From NCBI RefSeq assembly GCF_041601295.1, contig NZ_JBFIII010000022.1, positions 1 through 34,024 on the forward strand: a stretch of 34,024 nucleotides of DNA, in the 5' to 3' direction. Positions within the stretch are counted from its first letter, which is position 1. Each line of letters starts with the position of its first letter. A model generated the notes under the pieces. The model was not told the origin of the DNA. It saw only the letters and a program-made list of their open reading frames with translations, and did no database searches. The stretch is from Immundisolibacter sp. (GTDB lineage: Bacteria; Pseudomonadota; Gammaproteobacteria; Immundisolibacterales; Immundisolibacteraceae). Below, one piece after another: positions 15,023 to 22,472 of this stretch. A program made the position numbers and the translations under genes.

Positions 15023-16207
15023 ATGTCTGAGTCACCCGACGCCGACGTCAAGTTCTATTACATGAGCTTGATGCCCTACACGCGCCTGCCGGACAACGAG
15101 GCCGACTACGCCTCGCTGTGGGTGGATTTCCCCAACCGCCTGTACGACCCGGTGCACGGGCACGAGCTGCTGAACCGTTACCTGGACGAGTACGTGGAGG
15201 CCGACCGGCTCGGCTTTGACGGCGTAGTGGTGAACGAACACCACTCGACCGCGTACTCGCTGAAACCCACCACCAACCTGGTAGCCAGCGCGCTGATCCA
15301 GCGCACCCGCCGGGCGCGGATCTGCGTGATGGGCTCGCTGCTGAACGTGCAGTACCCGAACCGCCTGGCCGAGGAATACGCGCTGCTTGACGTGATGGCC
15401 GCCGGGCGCTTCGAGTGCGCGTTTCCCTTCGGCACCGGCATGGAGTACTGGTCGAACGCGGCGCAGATCAACCCGGCCACGGCGCGGGCACGCTTTCGCG
15501 AGAGCCTGGATCTGCTGGTGCGGGCCTGGACCGAGGACGGGCCGTTCAGCCACGACGGCGAGTTCTACAACTACAAGTACCTGAACATCTGGCCGCGGCC
15601 CTACCAGCGCCCGCACCCGAAAATATTCCTGGTGGGCGGCGGCAGCGCGGAGACCATCGATTTCGCCGCCGAGCGCGGTCACGGCTATTCCCTGGTGCTG
15701 GTGCCCAAGGAAGCGCAGGATCAGGCCTACACGCGCTACAAGGAAAGCCGCACCGCGCATGGCAATCCGGCCAAGCCGGACGACATGATCCTGACCATCC
15801 TGTGCTACGTGGCGGAAACCGACGAAATCGCCCGGCGCGAGTACGAGCCACACGTGCTGTGGATGTTCAACAAGGCGCTGCGGACCGAGCTGCGCTACCT
15901 GGCACCACCCGGCTACCTGTCCGAAAGCGCGCTGCGCCGGCAGCTGGAAGCCGGTGGGGCGCTGTACACCAAAGGCCCCGGCAGCCTGGAGTGGGACGAC
16001 ATCCAGAACCTGCGCCTGGTCGCCGGCTCACCGGACACGGTGGCGCGCGTGGTCAAACAGTGGCTGGAAGAGACCGGCGCCGGACGGGTGATCGCGCTGC
16101 TGCATGCCGGAGACATGCCGCACTGGAAGACGGTCAAGAACATGCAGCTGTTCGCGGAAGAGGTCATCCCGCGCCTGCGTAGCCGGCCTGCGGAGGTGCA
16201 GTCATGA
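15023..16207 (+). CDS. LLM-class (luciferase-like) flavin-dependent monooxygenase
   Basis: The protein has 394 aa from ATG 15023; an upstream GTG at 15017 is also in frame. It shows bacterial luciferase-like features: EADRLGFDGVVVNEHHS near the N-terminus, RICVMGSLLNVQYPNRLAEE, the LDVMAAGRFECAFPFGTG segment, PHPKIFLVGGGSAETIDFAA and the C-terminal SPDTVARVVKQWLEETGAG. These enzymes use reduced FMN from a separate reductase to hydroxylate or open rings of organic substrates. The stop overlaps the ATG of the alpha/beta hydrolase (ATGA), so the two are co-translated and probably act consecutively. No flavin reductase is adjacent. Confidence 0.88.
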   Translation: MSESPDADVKFYYMSLMPYTRLPDNEADYASLWVDFPNRLYDPVHGHELLNRYLDEYVEADRLGFDGVVVNEHHSTAYSLKPTTNLVASALIQRTRRARICVMGSLLNVQYPNRLAEEYALLDVMAAGRFECAFPFGTGMEYWSNAAQINPATARARFRESLDLLVRAWTEDGPFSHDGEFYNYKYLNIWPRPYQRPHPKIFLVGGGSAETIDFAAERGHGYSLVLVPKEAQDQAYTRYKESRTAHGNPAKPDDMILTILCYVAETDEIARREYEPHVLWMFNKALRTELRYLAPPGYLSESALRRQLEAGGALYTKGPGSLEWDDIQNLRLVAGSPDTVARVVKQWLEETGAGRVIALLHAGDMPHWKTVKNMQLFAEEVIPRLRSRPAEVQS

Positions 16208-16977
16208 GCGGCTTCGAGCGCGAACACTTCACCATCGGCGGTATCGATACCACCGTGCTGGTGGCCGGCGAGGGGCCACCGCTGGTGTTCTGGCATGGCG
16301 CCGGAACCTTTACCGGCTTTGATTTCGCGCTGGAATGGGCGCGCACGTTCCGCGTCTACGTGCCGTACCACCCCGGCTTTGGCGAGTCGGCCGTGGACGA
16401 GAGCATCAGCGCCATGCACGACTACGTGATGCATTACCTGGACCTGCTCGATGCGCTGGGCCTGGAGCGTTTTCGTCTGGTGGGTCATTCGCTCGGCGGC
16501 TGGCTGGCGGCCGCCTTCGCCACCGAGCATGCGCACCGGATCGAGCGCCTGGCGCTGCTGTCGCCGGTAGGGCTGCGCGTACCCGAGCACCCCACCATCG
16601 ACATCTTCAAGATTCCGCCACATGAACTGCCGGGGTACCTGATCTCGAACCCGGCGCTGCTGCAACAGATGATGTCGGCTCCGCCCACAGTGGACATGAT
16701 CGTGCAGCAATACCGTGAGATGACCTCCGCCGCGCGCGTCGCCTGGACCCGGACCTACGACACCACGCTGCCGCGCTGGCTGCACCGCGTGCGCGTGCCA
16801 ACCCTGGTGCTGTGGGGCCGCCAGGATCGCATGTTGCCGGCCGAGCAGGCCGCGGTGTGGGGGCGCTTGCTACCCCAGGCCGAGGTACAGGTGCTGGAAA
16901 GCAGTGGTCACGGGCTGGTCATCGACGACCCCGCTGCGGTGCAGGCGGTGCAGGACTTCATGATGCTGGCGCATTAA
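16204..16977 (+). CDS. Alpha/beta-hydrolase fold protein (meta-cleavage-product hydrolase-like)
   Basis: The protein has 257 aa. The catalytic triad is visible: S96 in the nucleophile elbow GHSLGGW, D208 in WGRQDRMLP and H236 in SSGHGLVID. The oxyanion region is FWHGAGTFTGFD near the N-terminus. Overall size and motif spacing match carbon-carbon bond hydrolases (MhpC/BphD type) and related esterases. Its coupling to the LLM monooxygenase suggests hydrolysis of that enzyme's product, for example a ring-opened acid or an ester. The substrate is not deducible. Confidence 0.88.
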   Translation: MSGFEREHFTIGGIDTTVLVAGEGPPLVFWHGAGTFTGFDFALEWARTFRVYVPYHPGFGESAVDESISAMHDYVMHYLDLLDALGLERFRLVGHSLGGWLAAAFATEHAHRIERLALLSPVGLRVPEHPTIDIFKIPPHELPGYLISNPALLQQMMSAPPTVDMIVQQYREMTSAARVAWTRTYDTTLPRWLHRVRVPTLVLWGRQDRMLPAEQAAVWGRLLPQAEVQVLESSGHGLVIDDPAAVQAVQDFMMLAH

Positions 16978-17000
16978 CCTGCACACACAGACGCTAACCC

Positions 17001-17043
17001 CATGCCCGCGAAGCCATTAAACACAAGACGCCAAACGGGCATG
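17001..17043. terminator. Possible bidirectional hairpin between convergent genes
   Basis: Arms CATGCCCG (17001-17008) and CGGGCATG (17036-17043) are perfect complements but enclose a 27-nt loop. Its position between convergent genes is suggestive; the structure is weak. Confidence 0.3.
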
Positions 17044-17051
17044 AACTGCGC

Positions 17052-18326
17052 CTACTCCAGCATGCGGGGCAGCGCTTCCGGCGCGTAATCCGCCGCCTTG
17101 GCGCCGGGTGGGTTCTGGTGCACACCGCTCGAATAGCCGGCAGCGGTGGCATGCAACCGTTGTACATCGACAATAACCGCGCTGGTGCCGGTGGGTCCGG
17201 TACGGCCGTCGTCCCACTTCGCGTCCTTGGAGCCGCCGCCCCCGGTACGCCAGTGCTCGCCTTTGCGGTCGTAATGATCCTGCCAGTAGATCTTGGGCGC
17301 GCCCACGGTGGTGCCGATAAACATGTGGCGCCGGCCTACCAGGTGGTCCTTTTTGGGGATGCCTTCGACTTCGTAGACTTCCTGGATTTCATAGTTGTCC
17401 GGCTGGAAGTTCCAGTAGGGAGCCTCATCCAGACGCATGAACGGATACTTGGCCTTGCCGGACGCCTGCTCGTCCATCGGCGGCAGGATGGAATGCTCCA
17501 CCACCAGGGCATGGCGCTTGCCCAGGATCTTCCAGCTCTCATACCAGGTCGGGTCCAGGTTCAGGCCAAAGGTGTCATCGAACAACAGGTCCGTACCCTG
17601 CACCGGATCAGCCCAGGCACCGCTTGACATGCGCCGGGTGCGGCGCAGGTTCTTGATATAGGCGTACACGTCCGGCAGGCGCGCGTCGGTATAGTTAACT
17701 GTCAATAAGCCCACGCCACGCGTATCGTTTGGATAAACATTCATTAACGCCTCGTACTTGGCGATGCTTTTGTCCAACACATGCGGCTCGCTCATCCGGC
17801 CGGACATCAGGAAGCGCCGATACACCCAGCCCTGCTCTTTTTCGAGCCCGTTCTCGCCGCTGATGATCAGAAAGGTGATCTGCTTCAGGTTCAGGACATC
17901 GCCGGCCCAACCGAAACGCAGGATGTTGTACACGAGCTTGTAGCCGGCATCCGGATCGGCGAGGTCAAGATCCGGAAACGGCACCCCGGTGGTGTAGTTG
18001 GTCAGGCGTTTCTGCGCATCGAGCCTGGCTTCACCGCGGTGTTTTTCGGTAAGTTCCAATGCCCCGGTGGTGACATTGACCGGTTGCGCCGGGGTCAGCA
18101 GCATGGCCCAGCCGAACTCGCGAATCATCCTTTCCTGCTGGCCGACCAGCAGGCCGCGAATCGGCTCCCCGTCCAGCGTCTGATCGAGCAGACTGTCAAT
18201 ACTGGCGGCGTTGAGCAGCGTGCCCGGAGCCACCTCCTCGGCCGCACGTGGACCGGTCATCGACAACCCCACGCCCAGCGCTCCTGCCAAAAACAGATGG
18301 TGTAGAGCCCGCTTTTGCTTTTGCAT
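17052..18326 (-). CDS. DUF1329 exported protein
   Basis: The protein has 424 aa from ATG 18326, chosen because GGGGAA lies 6 nt upstream and it begins a Sec signal peptide (MQKQKRALHHLFLAGALGVG..., cleavage near PRAAEE). The mature protein carries the DUF1329 pattern: GTLLNAASIDSLLDQ, a long central region, FMRLDEAPYWNFQPDNYEIQ and HLVGRRHMFIGTT. DUF1329 proteins are periplasmic or outer-membrane-associated and often lie next to lipid, steroid or hydrocarbon catabolic genes and RND transporters. They have a LolA/LolB-like fold in predictions, suggesting hydrophobic ligand handling. It is divergent from the AlkB-type gene, so a role in hydrocarbon uptake is plausible but unproven. Confidence 0.85.
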   Translation of the reverse strand: MQKQKRALHHLFLAGALGVGLSMTGPRAAEEVAPGTLLNAASIDSLLDQTLDGEPIRGLLVGQQERMIREFGWAMLLTPAQPVNVTTGALELTEKHRGEARLDAQKRLTNYTTGVPFPDLDLADPDAGYKLVYNILRFGWAGDVLNLKQITFLIISGENGLEKEQGWVYRRFLMSGRMSEPHVLDKSIAKYEALMNVYPNDTRGVGLLTVNYTDARLPDVYAYIKNLRRTRRMSSGAWADPVQGTDLLFDDTFGLNLDPTWYESWKILGKRHALVVEHSILPPMDEQASGKAKYPFMRLDEAPYWNFQPDNYEIQEVYEVEGIPKKDHLVGRRHMFIGTTVGAPKIYWQDHYDRKGEHWRTGGGGSKDAKWDDGRTGPTGTSAVIVDVQRLHATAAGYSSGVHQNPPGAKAADYAPEALPRMLE

Positions 18327-18502
18327 CCGGTTCCCCGCGTTTGAAGGTGGATTGGGGAACCGCTGATTCATTCAACGGCTCCCGCGGTGCATGGACGCAC
18401 CGCCAAAATCGAATGTTCGAGATGGCTGGCCTGGTCCCAAATAGCCCGCAAAAAACCATTGTGCCGGTTACCGCGGATTGCGCTACTCTGCGCCAGTGAC
18501 GC

Positions 18503-18545
18503 TGGCCAGGAAGGCTGCGCTCAACTATAGATTGGCTCAAGCCAA
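18503..18545 (+). promoter_or_regulatory. Candidate promoter and operator upstream of the AlkB-type gene
   Basis: A possible -10 (TATAGA, 18526-18531) with a poor -35 (TGGCCA, 18503-18508, 17-nt spacer) is followed directly by the palindrome TTGGCT-CA-AGCCAA (18532-18545), which would cover the transcription start. The palindrome could be a repressor site. This rests on pattern only. Confidence 0.35.
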
Positions 18546-18593
18546 CAGTGGAAGCATGGATAAAGCTGAGGATCAGCACCGAGGAGAAACAAC

Positions 18594-19751
18594 ATGGACG
18601 CGACGCTACCGGCTTCACGCACGCCCTCGAAAACCATGATCGTCACCAAGCTGGGGGCATTGATGAGTTCGGTCATCGCCCTGGTGCCGGTGCTCGGATG
18701 GGCCCTGGGTGGCGGCATTTTTCACTGGACTACGGTGTTTCTGGCCCTGGTGGTGCTGCCGATCCTCGACACCCTGGTGGGCGCCGACGACGCCAATGTC
18801 GATCCGGCCCGGGAACAGCAATACCTCAGCAACATCTGGTACCGCATCAGCGTGTGGGTCTACCTGCCCATTCAGTTGAGCGTGATGTTCTTTTGCTACT
18901 GGCTCATCGCCTACGGCAACCTGGCCACCTACGAAATCATCGGCCTGGCCCTGTCCAACGCTTTCGCGCTCGGTATCAGCGGCCTCACTGCCCATGAGCT
19001 GATGCACCGCGACAAGCTGGACCGGTTTATCGGCGTGCTGATATTCAGCGGCGTCGGCATGGGTAATTTTTTGATTTATCACAACTACGGCCACCACAAG
19101 ACCGTGGCCACGCCCGAGGATCCGGCCACGGCCCGCTTCGGCGAGACTTACTGGCACGCCGCGCCGCGCAACATCTGGGGAAAATTCAAGGCCAGCTGGC
19201 GCATCGAAGCCGAGCGGCAACGCCGTAACGGCCGGCACCCTGTCTGCCTGCATAACATGATGATCTGGATCTCGCTCGGCGAAATCAGCTTCGTCGGGCT
19301 GCTGTGCGCACTGTTCGGCTGGGTCGCCCTGCCGCTGTTTGCAACCCAGTACGTGGCTTCGCGTTTCGGACTCAGCGTGGCGGACTACCTGGAGCATTAC
19401 GGCCTGTCGCGGCACAAACTGCCCAGCGGCGAATACGAGCCACCGAACCGGCACCACGCCTGGGACGACACCTTCGTCGTCAGCAGCCTGGTGCTGTGTG
19501 TGGTCAACCGCCACGCCGATCACCACGCCAACGAGGGTCGCCCCTACCAGATCCTGCGCTACTCCAAGGAAGCGCCCCGCTACCCGCTGGGCAACTTCGG
19601 CATGCTGCTGCACGTGCTGATCCCGCCGTTGTGGCGAAAGATGGTCCATCCGGTGCTGCTCAAGTACTACGACGAACACCCGGAAGTCGTGCCCTACGCG
19701 ATGCCCGGCGCTCTGCCCAAGCATCTTGAAAGCCGGGCGGTGTTTGGGTAG
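18594..19751 (+). CDS. AlkB-type integral membrane di-iron alkane/alkyl monooxygenase
   Basis: The protein has 385 aa, close to AlkB (~400). The di-iron histidine boxes are intact and correctly ordered: HELMH (134-138), HNYGHH (163-168) and NRHADHH with H307, H310 and H311. The AlkB-specific DYLEHYGLSR motif occurs at about residues 263-272. Hydrophobic segments near the N-terminus (residues ~15-55, ~80-105) and at ~225-255 fit the six-helix topology. A strong GAGGAG site precedes the ATG. AlkB enzymes hydroxylate terminal methyl groups of alkanes or alkylaromatics and need rubredoxin plus rubredoxin reductase, neither of which is adjacent. XylM-type hydroxylases are the main alternative. An acyl-CoA synthetase follows on the same strand. 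Confidence 0.9.
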   Translation: MDATLPASRTPSKTMIVTKLGALMSSVIALVPVLGWALGGGIFHWTTVFLALVVLPILDTLVGADDANVDPAREQQYLSNIWYRISVWVYLPIQLSVMFFCYWLIAYGNLATYEIIGLALSNAFALGISGLTAHELMHRDKLDRFIGVLIFSGVGMGNFLIYHNYGHHKTVATPEDPATARFGETYWHAAPRNIWGKFKASWRIEAERQRRNGRHPVCLHNMMIWISLGEISFVGLLCALFGWVALPLFATQYVASRFGLSVADYLEHYGLSRHKLPSGEYEPPNRHHAWDDTFVVSSLVLCVVNRHADHHANEGRPYQILRYSKEAPRYPLGNFGMLLHVLIPPLWRKMVHPVLLKYYDEHPEVVPYAMPGALPKHLESRAVFG

Positions 19752-19892
19752 GGCTGCCCACTAAATGACCTTACTAAGCTTTATATTCGCGGCCAGATAC
19801 TGTGGCCTGCCCCGCTTGCCGTCGCTACAGTAGCCACGGCTGCTGGCGCCTCCGGTCACGTCGTGCGCGGCAGCGTGGCAAGGAGAACGGAA

Positions 19893-21464
19893 ATGACAAC
19901 ACGCGACATCACCGTACGCGACATGCTGCACCGGGCGGCGGACTGGTTTCCGGAGCGTGAGAGCGTCGTCGACGGGCTGTACCGCTATACCTATCCCCAG
20001 TTGCGCGACCAGGTGCAGCGCTGCGCGGCGCTGTATCACTCGCTTGGAGTACGCAAGGGCGACCGCGTGGCCTTGATGGCGGTGGCGTCCGTGCAACACG
20101 TGGTGGCGCTGTTCGGAGCCATCGAAATCGGCGCCATTCCAGTGGCGCTGCATGTACGCGAATCCGTCGGCACCCTGAGCGCGGTGCTGGATCAACTCTC
20201 GCCACGGGCGCTGGTTTACGACGGCGTGTTCACGGCCCTGGTGGCGCAGATTCGACAGCGCAATCCGCTGATTACCGGTTTCGTGCGGGTGGTGTCGCCA
20301 CAAACGCCGCCCACCGAACGCGACAGCGGTGATGACCCTATCCTGCCGCGCGATCTCGCCGGGTACAGCCTGGACTTCGAGCCGATGGAACTGCACGAGT
20401 ACGACACGGCGATTATCGCGTTGTCGTCTGGAACCACCGGCCTGCCCAAGGGTGTTATCCACACCAATCGCACCCTGATGGAAAGCGCGCGTGGCGGGGC
20501 CTACCTGTGGCGCATGTCGCCGCAGGATGCCATGTGCAACATGCTGTCGACGGCCTTCATCGGCTGGTACAACGTCACCCTGCCGGTGATCAACGCCGGC
20601 GCCAAGGTGGCATTCATGACGCACTGGGATCCCAGCGAGTTTCTGCGCACGGTGCAGGACGAGCGGTGTACGCACGCATTTCTGGCGCCGACCATGTGGC
20701 GAATGCTGCTGCGTCAGGGCCTGGGTGACTACGATCTGTCGTCCATCACCTCGGCCGGGTTTGCCGGCGAGCCTATGGACACGGCCACGCTGCGCGAAAT
20801 TCGGGAACGCATCTCACCCAATATCCTGAACATCTACGGCAGCACCGAGTCAGGCTCCTGCTCCGCCGGCACCGTGATGTTTCCGCACGATCTGGAGGAT
20901 GAGTCGCGCATCGATAGCGTTGGTCGGCCGATGCTCAACGCGGACATCCGCATCATCAAGCCGGGGGGCACGGCGGACGATGTACTGCCGCCTGGCGAGG
21001 AAGGCGAAGTGCTGATCCGTGGACCGTCCGTGGCGGCCGGCATCTGGTACCGCCCGGCGCTGGCCCGCAAGGTTTTTGAAGGCCCGTGGTGGCATTCGGG
21101 CGACATCGGCGTGATCGACCAGGACCGCTACCTGTACCTGCGCGGTCGCGTCGACGACATGATCATCTCTGGCGGCATCAACATCCTGCCCAGCGTAGTG
21201 GAGGACGCGGTGATGAGCCACGCCGCGGTGAGTGAGGCCGCCGTCATCGGCGTGCCCGACCAGAACTGGGGCCAGCGGGTCGTAGCGGTAGTGGTAAAGC
21301 GTGGCGAAGTCACACTGGAGGAGCTGGAGGCCTACGTCAAGCAGACTGACCTTGCCAGCTATGCCCGGCCACGGGAGTACTGCTTCGTCGACGAATTGCC
21401 CAAGGGCAACACCGGCAAGGTAAGCCGCAAGACGCTGCGGGAGCAGATGGCGAAGCCCACCTGA
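19893..21464 (+). CDS. Acyl-CoA synthetase (AMP-forming, class I adenylate-forming)
   Basis: The protein has 523 aa from ATG 19893, which has AAGGAG at normal spacing; a longer frame start lacks one. Motifs: P-loop ALSSGTTGLPKGVIH, the YGSTES adenine-binding motif, WWHSGDIGVIDQDRYLYLRGR followed by the hinge DDMIISGGINILP, and the catalytic lysine in LPKGNTGKVSRKTLRE. It activates a carboxylic acid to its CoA thioester. It lies downstream of the AlkB-type hydroxylase (gap 141 nt), consistent with CoA activation of oxidised chains. It is a close paralog of the gene at 24132-25691, sharing the VRKGDRVAL and GAIPVALHVRES segments. Confidence 0.92.
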   Translation: MTTRDITVRDMLHRAADWFPERESVVDGLYRYTYPQLRDQVQRCAALYHSLGVRKGDRVALMAVASVQHVVALFGAIEIGAIPVALHVRESVGTLSAVLDQLSPRALVYDGVFTALVAQIRQRNPLITGFVRVVSPQTPPTERDSGDDPILPRDLAGYSLDFEPMELHEYDTAIIALSSGTTGLPKGVIHTNRTLMESARGGAYLWRMSPQDAMCNMLSTAFIGWYNVTLPVINAGAKVAFMTHWDPSEFLRTVQDERCTHAFLAPTMWRMLLRQGLGDYDLSSITSAGFAGEPMDTATLREIRERISPNILNIYGSTESGSCSAGTVMFPHDLEDESRIDSVGRPMLNADIRIIKPGGTADDVLPPGEEGEVLIRGPSVAAGIWYRPALARKVFEGPWWHSGDIGVIDQDRYLYLRGRVDDMIISGGINILPSVVEDAVMSHAAVSEAAVIGVPDQNWGQRVVAVVVKRGEVTLEELEAYVKQTDLASYARPREYCFVDELPKGNTGKVSRKTLREQMAKPT

Positions 21465-21532
21465 TCTTGCGCACGACGCACCGCGCCCACGGCGTCCAAA
21501 AATATCCGCGCGACCAGGGCGCCCAGATTAGC

Positions 21533-21550
21533 GACCCCCGCGCGCGGGTC
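21533..21550. terminator. Palindrome between convergent genes
   Basis: An 18-nt inverted repeat GACCC...GGGTC containing the perfect palindrome CCCGCGCGCGGG lies between the acyl-CoA synthetase and SDR stops. It could end transcription from both sides. No T-run is present. Confidence 0.4.
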
Positions 21551-21573
21551 GATTGCGCAGCGGCGGCACCAGC

Positions 21574-22383
21574 TCAGGAAAGGCGTTCCCCGGTGTCGCC
21601 GGACTCCATGAACTCGATGTATTGGCCCGCCACGGCGCCGCCGTCTACCGGCAACAATGCCCCGGTGATGTAGCTCGCCGCGTCCGACAGCAAAAACAGC
21701 GCGGCATTGGCGGCTTCCTCGGGCTCGCCGGCCCGGCCCAACGGGCAGATGCCCGCGCCCATGTCACCGAAATCGGGGTTGCGCTGCATCCAGCCCTTGA
21801 TGCGCGGCGACAGCATCATCCCCGGCAGGATGGCGTTGACCCGGACGTTGTCCTTGGCGTAGTCCATGGCCATCGCCTTGGTCAGGTTGTTGACCGCCCC
21901 CTTGGCAGCGGCATAGGCAACGTTGCGGTTGCTGGGCATCAGTCCGGCGCCCGAGGACGTGTTGACGATGGCGCCGCCGCCGCGTCTGCGCATCTGGGGC
22001 ACGATGGCCTTCACGCAGCGGAACACGGAATGCAGGTTGGTGTTAATGGTGATCTGCCATTCTTCTTCCAGCATCTCGTCAACGCGGCGCGGATAGCGGG
22101 TACCGCCGACCACGTTCATCAGCAGGTCGATGCCGCCCCATTGCTCGACTACCTGCGCCACCATGGCATCGATCTGGGTCTGGTCCGTGGCATCGACGAC
22201 ATACGCCGTGGCGGTGCCTCCGACCTTGCCGATGGCCTCGACCGCCGCCTGGCATTTGACTGCATCGAGTTCACAGACCGCGACTTTTGCCCCCGCCTGC
22301 GCCAGCAGCCGCGCGGTTTCATAGCCTATGCTCTGCCCCGCCGCGGTCACTACCGCTACCTTATCCGTGAATTTCAGTTGCAC
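21574..22383 (-). CDS. Short-chain dehydrogenase/reductase (SDR)
   Basis: The protein has 269 aa from GTG 22383, supported by an excellent AAGGAGGTGA site. It is a classical SDR by length and by the catalytic Ser in NTSSGAG and YAAAK (Tyr-x3-Lys), plus NVVGG (for the NNAG motif) and the C-terminal PVDGGAVAG. Unusually, the cofactor loop reads TAAGQSIG (residues 13-20) where TGxxxGxG is expected, so two of the three glycines are replaced. It probably oxidises or reduces a hydroxyacyl or ring alcohol in the same pathway as the adjacent FAD dehydrogenase and CoA ligase, with which it forms a minus-strand unit. Confidence 0.88.
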   Translation of the reverse strand: MQLKFTDKVAVVTAAGQSIGYETARLLAQAGAKVAVCELDAVKCQAAVEAIGKVGGTATAYVVDATDQTQIDAMVAQVVEQWGGIDLLMNVVGGTRYPRRVDEMLEEEWQITINTNLHSVFRCVKAIVPQMRRRGGGAIVNTSSGAGLMPSNRNVAYAAAKGAVNNLTKAMAMDYAKDNVRVNAILPGMMLSPRIKGWMQRNPDFGDMGAGICPLGRAGEPEEAANAALFLLSDAASYITGALLPVDGGAVAGQYIEFMESGDTGERLS

Positions 22384-22472
22384 GCCTCACCTCCTTCCGT
22401 GTCTGTCATTCGTGTGCTCCGGCCTCGTCTCCCGACAAACCGGAATGGCGGCGCACCAGGACGCGATGGGTC

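Noticed and set aside
18615..19724. Minus-strand frame opposite the AlkB-type gene
   Set aside because: Antisense shadow; the plus strand carries all three histidine boxes.
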